Positions 1 to 8,056 are shown, numbered from the stretch's first letter. The stretch is DNA of 8,655 nucleotides from an uncultured Clostridia bacterium (GCA_937893735.1 CALBGD010000470.1:1-8655); one strand, 5' to 3'. Notes: generated by a model from the letters alone, not told the origin. A program made the numbers and translations.

Positions 1-258
1 GGCTTCATAGATTCCGAACGTCAGCCCGTGGAGATAACGGACGACTGCCCCGGCGACTATGACGAGCGCGTGATGATGGGACTGCGTATCTACGAGGGGA
101 TCCCGGAGGAGCTTTACAAGCCGATAGAATCCGCGCTTCGGCTTATTCCGGCAGAGTATTACAGGCTGGAAAACGGCAGGCTCAGGCTCACCGGAAAGGG
201 CTTTCCGGTGTATAACTACATCGTGTCGCTGCTGTTGGCGCACAGGGAGGAATCATGA
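1..258 (+). CDS. hemW: HemW-like radical SAM protein, C-terminal end only (5' truncated by window)
   Basis: The reading frame is open from the first base and ends at TGA 256-258, so only the last 85 residues are present. What remains matches the C-terminal HemN/HemW domain: a 'GLRIYEGIPEE' segment corresponds to the family's 'mlGLRl.eGv' motif, and 'LENGRLRLTGKGFPVYNYIVSLLL' matches the closing winged-helix-like 'rL.LT..G....n.v...fl' signature. HemW proteins are radical SAM enzymes related to coproporphyrinogen III dehydrogenase and are thought to act as haem chaperones. The radical SAM CxxxCxxC site would lie upstream and cannot be seen. The stop overlaps the next start as ATGA, which indicates translational coupling. 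The family assignment rests on the C-terminus alone, so HemN versus HemW is not settled, though HemW is the usual form in Clostridia. Confidence 0.8.
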   Translation, partial: GFIDSERQPVEITDDCPGDYDERVMMGLRIYEGIPEELYKPIESALRLIPAEYYRLENGRLRLTGKGFPVYNYIVSLLLAHREES

Positions 259-725
259 GAAGAAAAGACCGCGAAATAACCGATGAAGCAAAAATAGACG
301 AGGTGATCTCCCGCTGCCACTGCTGCCGTCTGGGCTTCAACGACAGCGGAGAGGTGTATATAGTTCCGCTGAACTTCGGCTTTGTAAAGCGCGACGGAAA
401 GCGATTCTTCTACTTCCACAGCGCTAAGGAGGGCAGGAAGATAGACCTCATCAATGAAGGCTGCGAAGTCGGCTTTGAGATGGACTGCGGCTATGAGCTG
501 CACCCGGGGGAGTCCCCCTGCGACTGCTACGCTGAATTCAGCAGCGTTATCGGCACTGGAAAAGTCGAGGTGATCACCGACGCTGACGAAAAGATACTAG
601 GTCTGCAAAGCCTGATGAAGCAGGCGGCGGGGCGCGAAAACTGCGAATTCCGCCCGGAAATGCTGAACGCTGTCTGCGTTTTCCGGCTGGAGGTAAACAA
701 ATTATCCTGCAAAGTTCATTTATAA
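255..725 (+). CDS. Pyridoxamine 5'-phosphate oxidase-fold flavoprotein, NimA-like
   Basis: This 156-residue protein has the length and motif order of the NimA / PNPOx-like split-barrel family: an N-terminal 'MRRKDREITD', then 'YIVPLNFG' (35-42), 'FHSAKEGRKIDLI' (54-66) and 'SVIGTGKVEVI' (97-107). Members bind FMN or a related cofactor in a dimeric split barrel. Some reduce 5-nitroimidazoles, but most have unknown physiological substrates, so drug resistance should not be assumed. It is probably cytoplasmic, as no signal peptide or membrane segment is seen. The start ATG overlaps the hemW stop by 4 nt and has GGGAGG at 245-250. The protein has 10 Cys in 156 residues, including a CxCC cluster at 21-24 and CDC at 89-91, which is unusually many. 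The next gene's Shine-Dalgarno sequence overlaps this stop codon, so the genes are probably co-transcribed. Confidence 0.85.
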   Translation: MRRKDREITDEAKIDEVISRCHCCRLGFNDSGEVYIVPLNFGFVKRDGKRFFYFHSAKEGRKIDLINEGCEVGFEMDCGYELHPGESPCDCYAEFSSVIGTGKVEVITDADEKILGLQSLMKQAAGRENCEFRPEMLNAVCVFRLEVNKLSCKVHL

Positions 726-736
726 GGAGAAAAGAT

Positions 737-1795
737 ATGGCATACACGATAGAAAAGGGAAAGAAGCTTATCCCGGCGGATTCCGGCTGTTTTCAGTACG
801 TCGGCAGAATAGATTTCGACGACCCGAAGCGCCCGGTCATGACATGGCCCGCAACCTATGCTGACGTGAATTTCACTGGCACCAGCGCGGCGGTAGTCCT
901 GAAGAACATCAACTTTCAGGACGACACGCACTTTGCCGTTATAGTAGACGGAGTGATGAAGAAGATAACCCTCCCGAAAACCCGCGAGGACGAGCTTTAC
1001 ATTGCCGCCGAGGGGCTCGAGGACAAGCCGCATACCCTCCGCATACTGAAAACCCTGGCCTCCCACAACTACCTTGAATTCGTGGGAATAGTGGTTGACG
1101 AAAACGCGGAGGTCACAAACCCGGCTCACAAGTACGATATGAAGCTTGAGGTCTACGGCGACAGCGTTTCCGCAGGCGAGGTGACGGAGGCTATTTACTA
1201 CGAGGGTCAGTGCGACCCGGCTGACCACCGCAACCGTCTGGACAATTCCGCTTTCAGCTATCCCTATAAGCTGGCAAAGAAACTCAACGCGGAGCTCCAC
1301 GACATCGCACAGGGCGGTATCGCGCTGCTGGACGGCACGGGATATTTCTGCTCCGACCAGCTCACAGGAATGGAAAGCTGCTACGACAAGATAGAGTTCA
1401 CGCCCTACGCCGACAGAAAGACATGGGATTTCTCAAAGTGGACGGCTGAAGCGGTAATAATCGCAATCGGTCAGAACGACGCCAACCCCGAACCTGAGCG
1501 CATAAAGGAGCCCGGCTACCGCCGTATGTGGAAGGACAACTACATAAAGCTGCTCCGCACGCTGATGGAAAAGTACCCTGAGGCAAAGTTTGTGCTTATC
1601 CTGACGATACTGGGACACGACCACACATGGGACGACGCCCTCGAGGAGATAGCACAGGAAATGAACTCCGACAGAGTATCGCACTTCATGTTCCGCCGCA
1701 CCGGCTGCGGCACCAACGGACACCCCCGCGCCACCGAGCAGGAGGAAATGGCGGGAGAGCTTTACAGCTACTTCAAGGAGCATATCTTAAATTAA
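737..1795 (+). CDS. SGNH-fold carbohydrate esterase, CE2-like (acetylxylan esterase family)
   Basis: The 352-residue protein has the two-part layout of CE2 esterases: a beta-rich N-terminal domain (about 1-130), then an SGNH hydrolase domain. Visible blocks are 'EVYGDSVSAGE' with nucleophile Ser143 (GDS 141-143), a 'GGIA' block near 194 for the oxyanion Gly, 'GQND' (245-248) with Asn247, and 'GTNGHP' (325-330) with catalytic His329. CE2 enzymes remove acetyl groups from plant polysaccharides such as xylan or glucomannan. No acidic residue occupies the usual place just before the His (Thr326, Asn327), which fits the Ser-His dyad described for a clostridial CE2 enzyme. There is no signal peptide, so it should act inside the cell, perhaps on imported acetylated oligosaccharides (inference). 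AAGGAG at 724-729 sits 7 nt before the ATG. A hairpin terminator follows directly. Confidence 0.85.
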   Translation: MAYTIEKGKKLIPADSGCFQYVGRIDFDDPKRPVMTWPATYADVNFTGTSAAVVLKNINFQDDTHFAVIVDGVMKKITLPKTREDELYIAAEGLEDKPHTLRILKTLASHNYLEFVGIVVDENAEVTNPAHKYDMKLEVYGDSVSAGEVTEAIYYEGQCDPADHRNRLDNSAFSYPYKLAKKLNAELHDIAQGGIALLDGTGYFCSDQLTGMESCYDKIEFTPYADRKTWDFSKWTAEAVIIAIGQNDANPEPERIKEPGYRRMWKDNYIKLLRTLMEKYPEAKFVLILTILGHDHTWDDALEEIAQEMNSDRVSHFMFRRTGCGTNGHPRATEQEEMAGELYSYFKEHILN

Positions 1796-1802
1796 AAACA
1801 AA

Positions 1803-1834
1803 AGGCTGGCGATTTTTTCGTCAGCCTGTATTTT
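1803..1834 (+). terminator. Intrinsic terminator after the esterase gene (likely bidirectional)
   Basis: A 10-bp stem joins AGGCTGGCGA (1803-1812) and TCGTCAGCCT (1818-1827), with one G-T wobble and a T5 loop, followed by GTATTTTC. On the - strand the same stem is followed by TTTTGTTTTT, so it may also back up termination of guaB transcription. It lies 8 nt after the esterase stop codon. Confidence 0.8.
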
Positions 1835-1872
1835 CGACAAAAAAGGCGCTGTGTTGCATATCACAGCGCCTT
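1835..1872 (-). terminator. Intrinsic terminator of guaB
   Basis: A perfect 11-bp stem pairs AAGGCGCTGTG (1843-1853) with CACAGCGCCTT (1862-1872) across an 8-nt loop. Read on the - strand, the stem runs into a TTTTTT tract ending near 1839, 14 nt after the guaB stop. It and the hairpin at 1803-1827 sit back to back between the two convergent genes. Confidence 0.85.
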
Positions 1873-1885
1873 GATTATTTTATGA

Positions 1886-3496
<1,611 letters not shown>

Positions 3497-3530
3497 ATCT
3501 GCCGGAGGCATTCTAAGATATATTATAAAT

Positions 3531-3559
3531 ATTATAGCACTAAAGCTCTTTTTTTTCAA
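3531..3559 (-). promoter_or_regulatory. Sigma-A promoter of guaB
   Basis: On the - strand, TTGAAA (3559-3554) and a perfect TATAAT (3536-3531) are separated by 17 bp. The start point is expected near 3524, giving a leader of about 165 nt before the ATG. Confidence 0.85.
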
Positions 3560-3664
3560 GCATTACCGCGGAGAAAAATAAACAAATATGTTCGCGGATT
3601 ATGCTCCGATTTAGGAAAATTTCACGCTTTCCCTGAAAATTCGAAAAAAAATCCCGCCAGCTTA
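3560..3664. other. AT-rich spacer between the divergent guaB and rpe promoters
   Basis: This is the upstream part of the 395-bp gap between the guaB and rpe start codons. It contains A- and T-tracts and one loose inverted repeat, CCGCG (3567-3571) with CGCGG (3593-3597), around an AT-rich loop. I see no open reading frame, known riboswitch or RNA gene in it. Confidence 0.5.
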
Positions 3665-3693
3665 TTGACGAAAAAAGATATTTATTATAGAAT
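3665..3693 (+). promoter_or_regulatory. Sigma-A promoter of the rpe-Rnf-like operon
   Basis: TTGACG (3665-3670) and TAGAAT (3688-3693) are spaced by 17 bp, with the start expected near 3700 and a leader of about 54 nt. It is the only good promoter seen before the run of overlapping genes at 3754-7980, so it probably drives all of them. Confidence 0.65.
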
Positions 3694-3753
3694 ATATGTG
3701 TATGGCTGAATAATGCCTGTAAAAAGTTGTATAATTGTAAAGGAAATGATGAT

Positions 3754-4416
3754 ATGATAAAGACCTCCGCGTCGCTGCTGGCGTGCGACCTCGCGAATAT
3801 TTCCGGGGAGCTCGCAAGGTGCAGGACTGCCGGTGTTGACTGGATACATTTCGACGTTATGGACGGCGCATTCGTTGAGCAGATAACCTACGGAAGCCCC
3901 GTGCTGAAATGCGTCCGCGCGGCGACAGATATGTTCCTTGACGTCCACCTGATGGTGAACGACCCCGCCTCGCAGATAAAATTCTTTGCAGAGGCAGGCG
4001 CCGACCTGATAGATTTCCACATCGAGAGCCTCAGCGACCCCGAAGCCACCCTGCGCGACATACGCTCCTGCGGGATAAAGTCCGCGATAGCAGTGAAGCC
4101 GGGGACCCCGATAGAATCCGTTTACCCATACCTTGAACTGTGCGATATGGTTCTCGTTATGACCGTTGAACCGGGCTACGGCGGACAGGCTTTCATTCCT
4201 GAAACGCTGGAGAAGATACGCGCCCTCAGAAAGACCGCCGACGAGCGCGGGCTCGCTTCCCTCGACATCGAAGTCGACGGCGGCATAAACGCAAAGACCG
4301 CCCCCCTCGTTAAGGAGGCGGGCGCGAACGTACTCGTTGCCGGAACCGGGCTGTTCAAAGCTCCGGATATGGCACAGGCAGACATACAGCTCAAATCGCA
4401 GAAAGGAGAAGCATGA
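3754..4416 (+). CDS. rpe: Ribulose-phosphate 3-epimerase
   Basis: This 220-residue TIM-barrel protein has the usual Rpe length. It interconverts D-ribulose 5-phosphate and D-xylulose 5-phosphate in the pentose phosphate pathway. Metal and catalytic residues are in place: Ser7 in 'SASLLACD', His32 and Asp34 in 'HFDVMDG', His65 in 'DVHLMV', Asp175 in 'EVDGGIN'. The phosphate loops are 'TVEPGYGGQ' (137-145) and 'VAGTGLF' (195-201). The loop 'VEQITYG' differs from the common 'VPNI.fG', so a related ketose-phosphate epimerase specificity is not excluded. I chose ATG 3754 because AAAGGA (3739-3744) is 9 nt upstream; an in-frame TTG at 3727 lacks support. The stop overlaps the next start as ATGA, which ties this cytoplasmic enzyme to a membrane-protein operon. 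Confidence 0.93.
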   Translation: MIKTSASLLACDLANISGELARCRTAGVDWIHFDVMDGAFVEQITYGSPVLKCVRAATDMFLDVHLMVNDPASQIKFFAEAGADLIDFHIESLSDPEATLRDIRSCGIKSAIAVKPGTPIESVYPYLELCDMVLVMTVEPGYGGQAFIPETLEKIRALRKTADERGLASLDIEVDGGINAKTAPLVKEAGANVLVAGTGLFKAPDMAQADIQLKSQKGEA

Positions 4417-5534
4417 TCACCCCGATCACCCAGCGCGATCCGCGCAAGCTGTATCTGGAGCGATTCGTGTTCATGGCGGCGCTGCTTATCCCGGCGATAT
4501 TCCGCGGAGGATTCAGACCGCTGGTGGTGTGCGTTATCTGCATTCTGTTCTGTATGCTCACCGACTGGATCTGCTGTAAGATACGCAGAATAAAATACGA
4601 TATATCCGACCCCGCAGTGTGGTTCTGGGGGCTTACTGCAGCTATGCTCATGCCCTCCGGAGTTCCCCATGCGATAGCGGGACTCGCCGCTGTCATCTGC
4701 ATTGCTGTCGGCAAGCATATATTCGGCGGAAACGACAACCTCGTGTTCTCGCCGCCCGCAATAGCCATCGCATTCCTTACGATATGCTATCCAAGCTCCA
4801 TGCTGTATTTCCCGAAAGCCGGGGAAGTCATACCGATGTTCGGCGAATACGAGGGTTCCCTTGCCCGCTCGATAGAATACACGATGAAGCTCGGCACGGT
4901 GCCGACCCAGCAGCCGCTGGACATTCTCCTCGGAAATGTGCCCGGAGCGATAGGCGCGGTGAATATCCTGATAATCGCAGTCATCGGGATATGTATGCTG
5001 ATAAAGCACAGCACAAGCTTCACTGCCGTGATATCCTGCCTTGCCTCGGTATGCGCTATTTCGGCGCTTTATCCGCGGGTTGACACGACCCCGCTGATGT
5101 CCGTTTTCTATGAGCTCTCAAGCGGCTGTATGCTGTTCGGAATAATCTTCATGTCGGCGGAGCCCTACCTCCTGCCGAAACGCCGCGCCGCAAGAGTTAT
5201 CTACGGAATAGTGCTCGGCTACACGGCTATGATGTTCCGGTATTTCGGTCAGGTGGAGAACAGCTTTGTTTTCGCACTGCTGATAACGAACGCGCTTTCC
5301 GGCTGTTTCGACACCATCGTTGAGAATATCCTCTACTGGAAGCGCAACTATATCAGCTCCTTCGAGGGCAGCAAGACCCGCGCGCAGAAGGGCGAAATAA
5401 AGCTCACCGACACACAGGAGATAGAACTCCCGAAGAAGTACCGCTACAACACCCCGCCCATAATCGGAAAGGTGAAGAAGCAGAAGCGCCGCCCGGCGCC
5501 GGCAGAAAAGGAGGACTCACGCAATGATAAATAA
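4413..5534 (+). CDS. RnfD/NqrB-family membrane protein lacking the FMN-attachment threonine
   Basis: This 373-residue polytopic membrane protein has about ten hydrophobic segments, as RnfD does. Family landmarks are 'GKHIFGGNDNLVFSPPA' (100-116, cf. 'K.lfGG.g.N.FNPA'), 'QPLDILLGNVPGAIG' (167-181, cf. 'ATPLd.l.G...GsiGe') and 'FMSAEPYLLP' (246-255, cf. 'FMatDPvTsP'). In true RnfD, FMN is covalently bound to the Thr just before 'PL' in an S/T-G/S-A-T motif. Here that position is Gln167 ('TVPTQQPLD'), and no substitute motif is in register. A charged Lys/Arg-rich tail of about 55 residues (318-373) extends past the last membrane segment. AAAGGAG (4402-4408) precedes the start, which overlaps the rpe stop by 4 nt. 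The fold is clear, but an electron-transfer role is doubtful. Confidence 0.8.
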   Translation: MITPITQRDPRKLYLERFVFMAALLIPAIFRGGFRPLVVCVICILFCMLTDWICCKIRRIKYDISDPAVWFWGLTAAMLMPSGVPHAIAGLAAVICIAVGKHIFGGNDNLVFSPPAIAIAFLTICYPSSMLYFPKAGEVIPMFGEYEGSLARSIEYTMKLGTVPTQQPLDILLGNVPGAIGAVNILIIAVIGICMLIKHSTSFTAVISCLASVCAISALYPRVDTTPLMSVFYELSSGCMLFGIIFMSAEPYLLPKRRAARVIYGIVLGYTAMMFRYFGQVENSFVFALLITNALSGCFDTIVENILYWKRNYISSFEGSKTRAQKGEIKLTDTQEIELPKKYRYNTPPIIGKVKKQKRRPAPAEKEDSRNDK

Positions 5535-6159
5535 GCCCTCCATAAAAGTCAGCCCTGACGGACTGTTCCGCCAGAATATCGTACTGATGAGCGGACTTGT
5601 CACCGCCCCCATCATAGTAGCGGCGACAACGTTCGAACACGCCCTGATACTCACGCTGAGCTTCCTGCTGATATCGTATACCTCGATACTTATCTGCCGG
5701 TTCATTCCCCGGAAGATAGTCTATACCGTGCGCATACTGCTTTACGCGGCTGTGGCTGCGGTGATGTACATTCCGACGGCGCTGCTGCTGCACGCGCTGT
5801 TCCCCGCCGCGACCTCCGAGATATCCATTTATATCGCGATAATCGTGGTGAACTCCCTTCTCCTCGCAAAGACGGAGAGCCGGTTCTACCTCATGCCCTA
5901 CGGCGAGATGGCGCTTGACGCGCTGGTTTACGTCCTCGGCTATGCTGTTGCGGCGTTCGCCGTGGGAATGATAAGAGAGTTCCTCGCGTTCGGCTCGCTG
6001 TTCGGCCTCAGGGTCTGCGACCCCATAATGCCGGCGGCGAAAACTCCGTTCTTCGGGTTCATACTGCTAGGTATCCTCGCGGCTGTCTGCCGTGCGATAA
6101 CCACACGCCGCCGCAGGCGCGCAGAACGCGCCGAGGCTATCCGGAAGGGGGCGGAGTGA
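5524..6159 (+). CDS. RnfE/NqrD-family membrane protein lacking both cluster cysteines
   Basis: This 211-residue protein has about six hydrophobic segments and aligns along its length with RnfE (RsxE). 'LVTAPIIVAATT' (25-36) matches the family's 'LGLCPLLAVTST', 'IAIIVVNSLLLAKTESRF' (104-121) matches 'IPLIVTNCIVVGRAEAF', and 'MIREFLAFGSLFG' (149-161) matches 'sMREiiGnGtLf'. The two Cys that help hold the intramembrane iron-sulfur centre between RnfA and RnfE are replaced by Ala28 and Ser111. The fold is kept but the metal site is gone on this side. An Arg-rich cytoplasmic tail (195-209) ends the protein. The start lies inside the previous gene (11-nt overlap), with a strong AAAGGAGG at 5507-5514. 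It is recognisable as an RnfE homologue only by motif register, so moderate confidence is appropriate. Confidence 0.72.
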   Translation: MINKPSIKVSPDGLFRQNIVLMSGLVTAPIIVAATTFEHALILTLSFLLISYTSILICRFIPRKIVYTVRILLYAAVAAVMYIPTALLLHALFPAATSEISIYIAIIVVNSLLLAKTESRFYLMPYGEMALDALVYVLGYAVAAFAVGMIREFLAFGSLFGLRVCDPIMPAAKTPFFGFILLGILAAVCRAITTRRRRRAERAEAIRKGAE

Positions 6160-6752
6160 TGGAGATATTCAGCCGCATAGTCACCGCCGCAATGCTGTCA
6201 GTATTCGTGCAGAACGCGATATTCGACCGCGCATTCGGAAGCAACGTCGCGATATACGCCTCCCGCAGGAACGGCACGGTGATTGGCTTTACGCTGGGAA
6301 TAACCGCGATGACCACCATCGCCAGCGCGATATCCTTCTTAGTGGATCAGGCGCTCCTGCCGACTGAATTCGGCTGGCTGTTCATGCCGCTGATTTATGT
6401 CGCGATAATCAGCGCGCTGTATCTCGCCGGGCTTCTCCTGATGTGGAGGGTGTTCCCGAAGCTGTTCAGGAGGATAAAAAAGTACGTCCACCTGACGATA
6501 TTCAACTGCACAGTTATCGGCGCGCTGTTTCTGAACTCCAACTTCGGAAGCGATATCTGGTCTTACATCGGATACGGCTTCGGAACCGGCATCGGATTCT
6601 TTCTTGCCTGCTTCCTGCTGAACATCGCCCGGAATAAGCTGGACAGCGAAAAGATTCCAAAGGTTTTCCGGGGCTACCCGATAATGCTTGTTTACATCGG
6701 CGTGATCTCACTGGCGTTCTACGCGCTGGCGGGATACACCGTGGATTTCTGA
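6159..6752 (+). CDS. RnfA/NqrE-family membrane protein lacking one of two cluster cysteines
   Basis: This 197-residue protein has about six hydrophobic segments and aligns without gaps to key stretches of RnfA (RsxA). 'VQNAIFDRAFGSNVAIYASRR' region 17-37 matches 'VNNFVLVKFLGLCP...VSKK', 'HLTIFNCTVIGALFLN' (111-126) matches 'PLITTNCAVLGVALLN', and 'VFRGYPIMLVYIGVISLAF' (169-187) matches 'pFrG..I.LI..GL.sLAF'. The first cluster Cys is Asn29, while the second, Cys117, is kept. I chose ATG 6159, which overlaps the upstream TGA by one base and has AAGGGGG (6145-6151) 7 nt before it. A GTG at 6156 would add one residue. With the RnfE-like protein it should form the pseudo-symmetric pair at the core of Rnf/Nqr complexes, here with one of four metal ligands left. 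Confidence 0.75.
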   Translation: MEIFSRIVTAAMLSVFVQNAIFDRAFGSNVAIYASRRNGTVIGFTLGITAMTTIASAISFLVDQALLPTEFGWLFMPLIYVAIISALYLAGLLLMWRVFPKLFRRIKKYVHLTIFNCTVIGALFLNSNFGSDIWSYIGYGFGTGIGFFLACFLLNIARNKLDSEKIPKVFRGYPIMLVYIGVISLAFYALAGYTVDF

Positions 6753-6786
6753 CACACATTCCACATAACAGTTCAACGGAGATATC

Positions 6787-7980
6787 ATGAAAAACAAGAA
6801 AATCAAGATAAAGCACAGAAAATACAGTCTGTATCAGCGCAAGCGGAGCAAAAGCAGAAAGGTGCTCACAGTTCTGCTGATGGTGGTGCTGGTCGCAGGA
6901 CTCTGCGTCCTCGGCTACGGACTGGGGCGCCCGCTGGTGAACTACTTCCAGAACCGCGGGAACGAATCCCAGACAAGCTCCGCGTGGACGCCGCCGTCAT
7001 CTGCGGAAATAAACCCCTCCGCCGAGGGAACATCTGACAACAAGTCCACCGCCGAGGCGACAAAGGAGCCCACGCAGGAGGCGCAGGAGCAGAAGCCGGT
7101 AAGCGCGTTTATCCTGCCGGAAAGCGCCCTCGCAAGCTCCGACACGCTTAACAGCGCCCTTGCCGCCGCAAAGAACGGAGGCTACACTGACATCACCGTG
7201 ACCCTCAAGGACGATATCGGAAGCTTCCTTTACAAGACTGGTATCGACGGAATACCCGAGACCCAGATAACCGGAAGCCTGACCGCAAAGCAGATAGCCG
7301 ACATCATCACAAAGGCGGGATTCACTCCGAGAGCGCGGATAAGCACCCTGCTCGACCGCACCTCCCAGGCATTCGGCGGGGAGAACGTATGCTACATGAT
7401 AGCAGACGGCGGAATATGGCACGACTACTATGTTGACAAGGGAGGAAAATCATGGCTCGACCCGTTTGAGGACGCCACCGCAAAGTATCTCTCAGCGATA
7501 ACCACCGAAATAAGCGGCGCCGGATTCAAGAGCGTGATCCTCGCCAACATGAGATATCCCGCGTTCAACCAGCAGGATTACACGAACTTCCTGCGCCAGC
7601 TCAATATTTCCGACGACGCGGCGCGCCTTGAAGCGCTCTGGAATATCGCGGACGCCTGCATCGCCGCTGCGAAGCCCTCCGGCGCTGAAATATCCATCGA
7701 GTTAAGCAGCGCGGACCTTCTGGCGGACGAAAAGGCGCTCACCTCCGCCGAGATAACCGGAAACAAGGCGAAGCTGAAAAACACCGTGCTCCTGATAGAC
7801 TACACCCCGGAGGATAACGCGAACTACGCCAGCACAAAGGCGTTCATCGGAAAGCTCTCCGTGATGTATTCCGGACAGAGCTTCGCGGTAAGGCTCCAGA
7901 CCGCCGGATTCTCCGCAGACGCGCTTGCGGACGTGCGCAGGGCTTTCACCGACTCCGGGATCACAATTCTTTCTGAATAA
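6787..7980 (+). CDS. Membrane-anchored extracytoplasmic protein with a DUF4015-like (putative glycosyl hydrolase) barrel
   Basis: This 397-residue protein starts with a very basic cytoplasmic stretch (1-25) and one membrane segment (about 26-47). A Ser/Thr/Glu/Pro-rich linker (58-105) and a globular domain (107-397) follow, so it is probably a type II anchored protein facing outside. 'WLDPFEDATAKYLSAITTEI' (223-242) and 'GFKSVILANMRYP' (246-258) resemble the DUF4015 blocks 'W.nPy...v.dY...la.Ea' and 'GFdEIqfDYiRFP'. The signature Asp and Tyr of 'DYiRFP' are Ala253 and Asn254 here, so catalysis by the usual mechanism is doubtful and glycan binding is an alternative. The ATG has GGAG (6778-6781) and follows the RnfA-like gene by 34 bp. 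No clear terminator follows, so transcripts may read into yajC. The family assignment is a motif-level judgement. Confidence 0.6.
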   Translation: MKNKKIKIKHRKYSLYQRKRSKSRKVLTVLLMVVLVAGLCVLGYGLGRPLVNYFQNRGNESQTSSAWTPPSSAEINPSAEGTSDNKSTAEATKEPTQEAQEQKPVSAFILPESALASSDTLNSALAAAKNGGYTDITVTLKDDIGSFLYKTGIDGIPETQITGSLTAKQIADIITKAGFTPRARISTLLDRTSQAFGGENVCYMIADGGIWHDYYVDKGGKSWLDPFEDATAKYLSAITTEISGAGFKSVILANMRYPAFNQQDYTNFLRQLNISDDAARLEALWNIADACIAAAKPSGAEISIELSSADLLADEKALTSAEITGNKAKLKNTVLLIDYTPEDNANYASTKAFIGKLSVMYSGQSFAVRLQTAGFSADALADVRRAFTDSGITILSE

Positions 7981-8004
7981 TCGGTGAAAATTTTGTCAGC
8001 CTAC

Positions 8005-8033
8005 TTGATTTATCAACCGGTTTAGGTTATAAT
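8005..8033 (+). promoter_or_regulatory. Sigma-A promoter of yajC, with inverted repeat over the -35
   Basis: TTGATT (8005-8010) and a perfect TATAAT (8028-8033) are 17 bp apart. The -35 is embedded in the inverted repeat TTGAT-TT-ATCAA (8005-8016), next to the palindrome AACCGGTT (8015-8022). Both could be binding sites but are short. Confidence 0.8.
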
Positions 8034-8056
8034 AGTAAAGGTAAAATAATAATTTT

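Noticed and set aside
716..1300. Open frame on the - strand (194 codons) opposite the esterase gene
   Set aside because: It covers the start of the well-supported esterase and encodes no recognisable domain.
3727..3753. TTG start nine codons upstream for rpe
   Set aside because: ATG 3754 has a properly spaced AAAGGA, and the protein then begins with the usual 'IKTSASLLACD' of the family.
4176..5009. Long open frame on the - strand (277 codons) opposite rpe and the RnfD-like gene
   Set aside because: It lies entirely over two well-supported + strand genes, has no recognisable domain, and has the His/Arg/Tyr-rich composition typical of an antisense shadow of GC-rich codons.
6156..6158. GTG start for the RnfA-like gene
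   Set aside because: The adjacent ATG at 6159 has better spacing to AAGGGGG; the difference is one residue and cannot be settled from sequence alone.
4413..6752. A standard energy-conserving Rnf complex
   Set aside because: The NADH- and ferredoxin-facing subunits are absent and most cofactor ligands in the membrane subunits are replaced, so labelling it a functional ferredoxin:NAD+ oxidoreductase would overstate the evidence.
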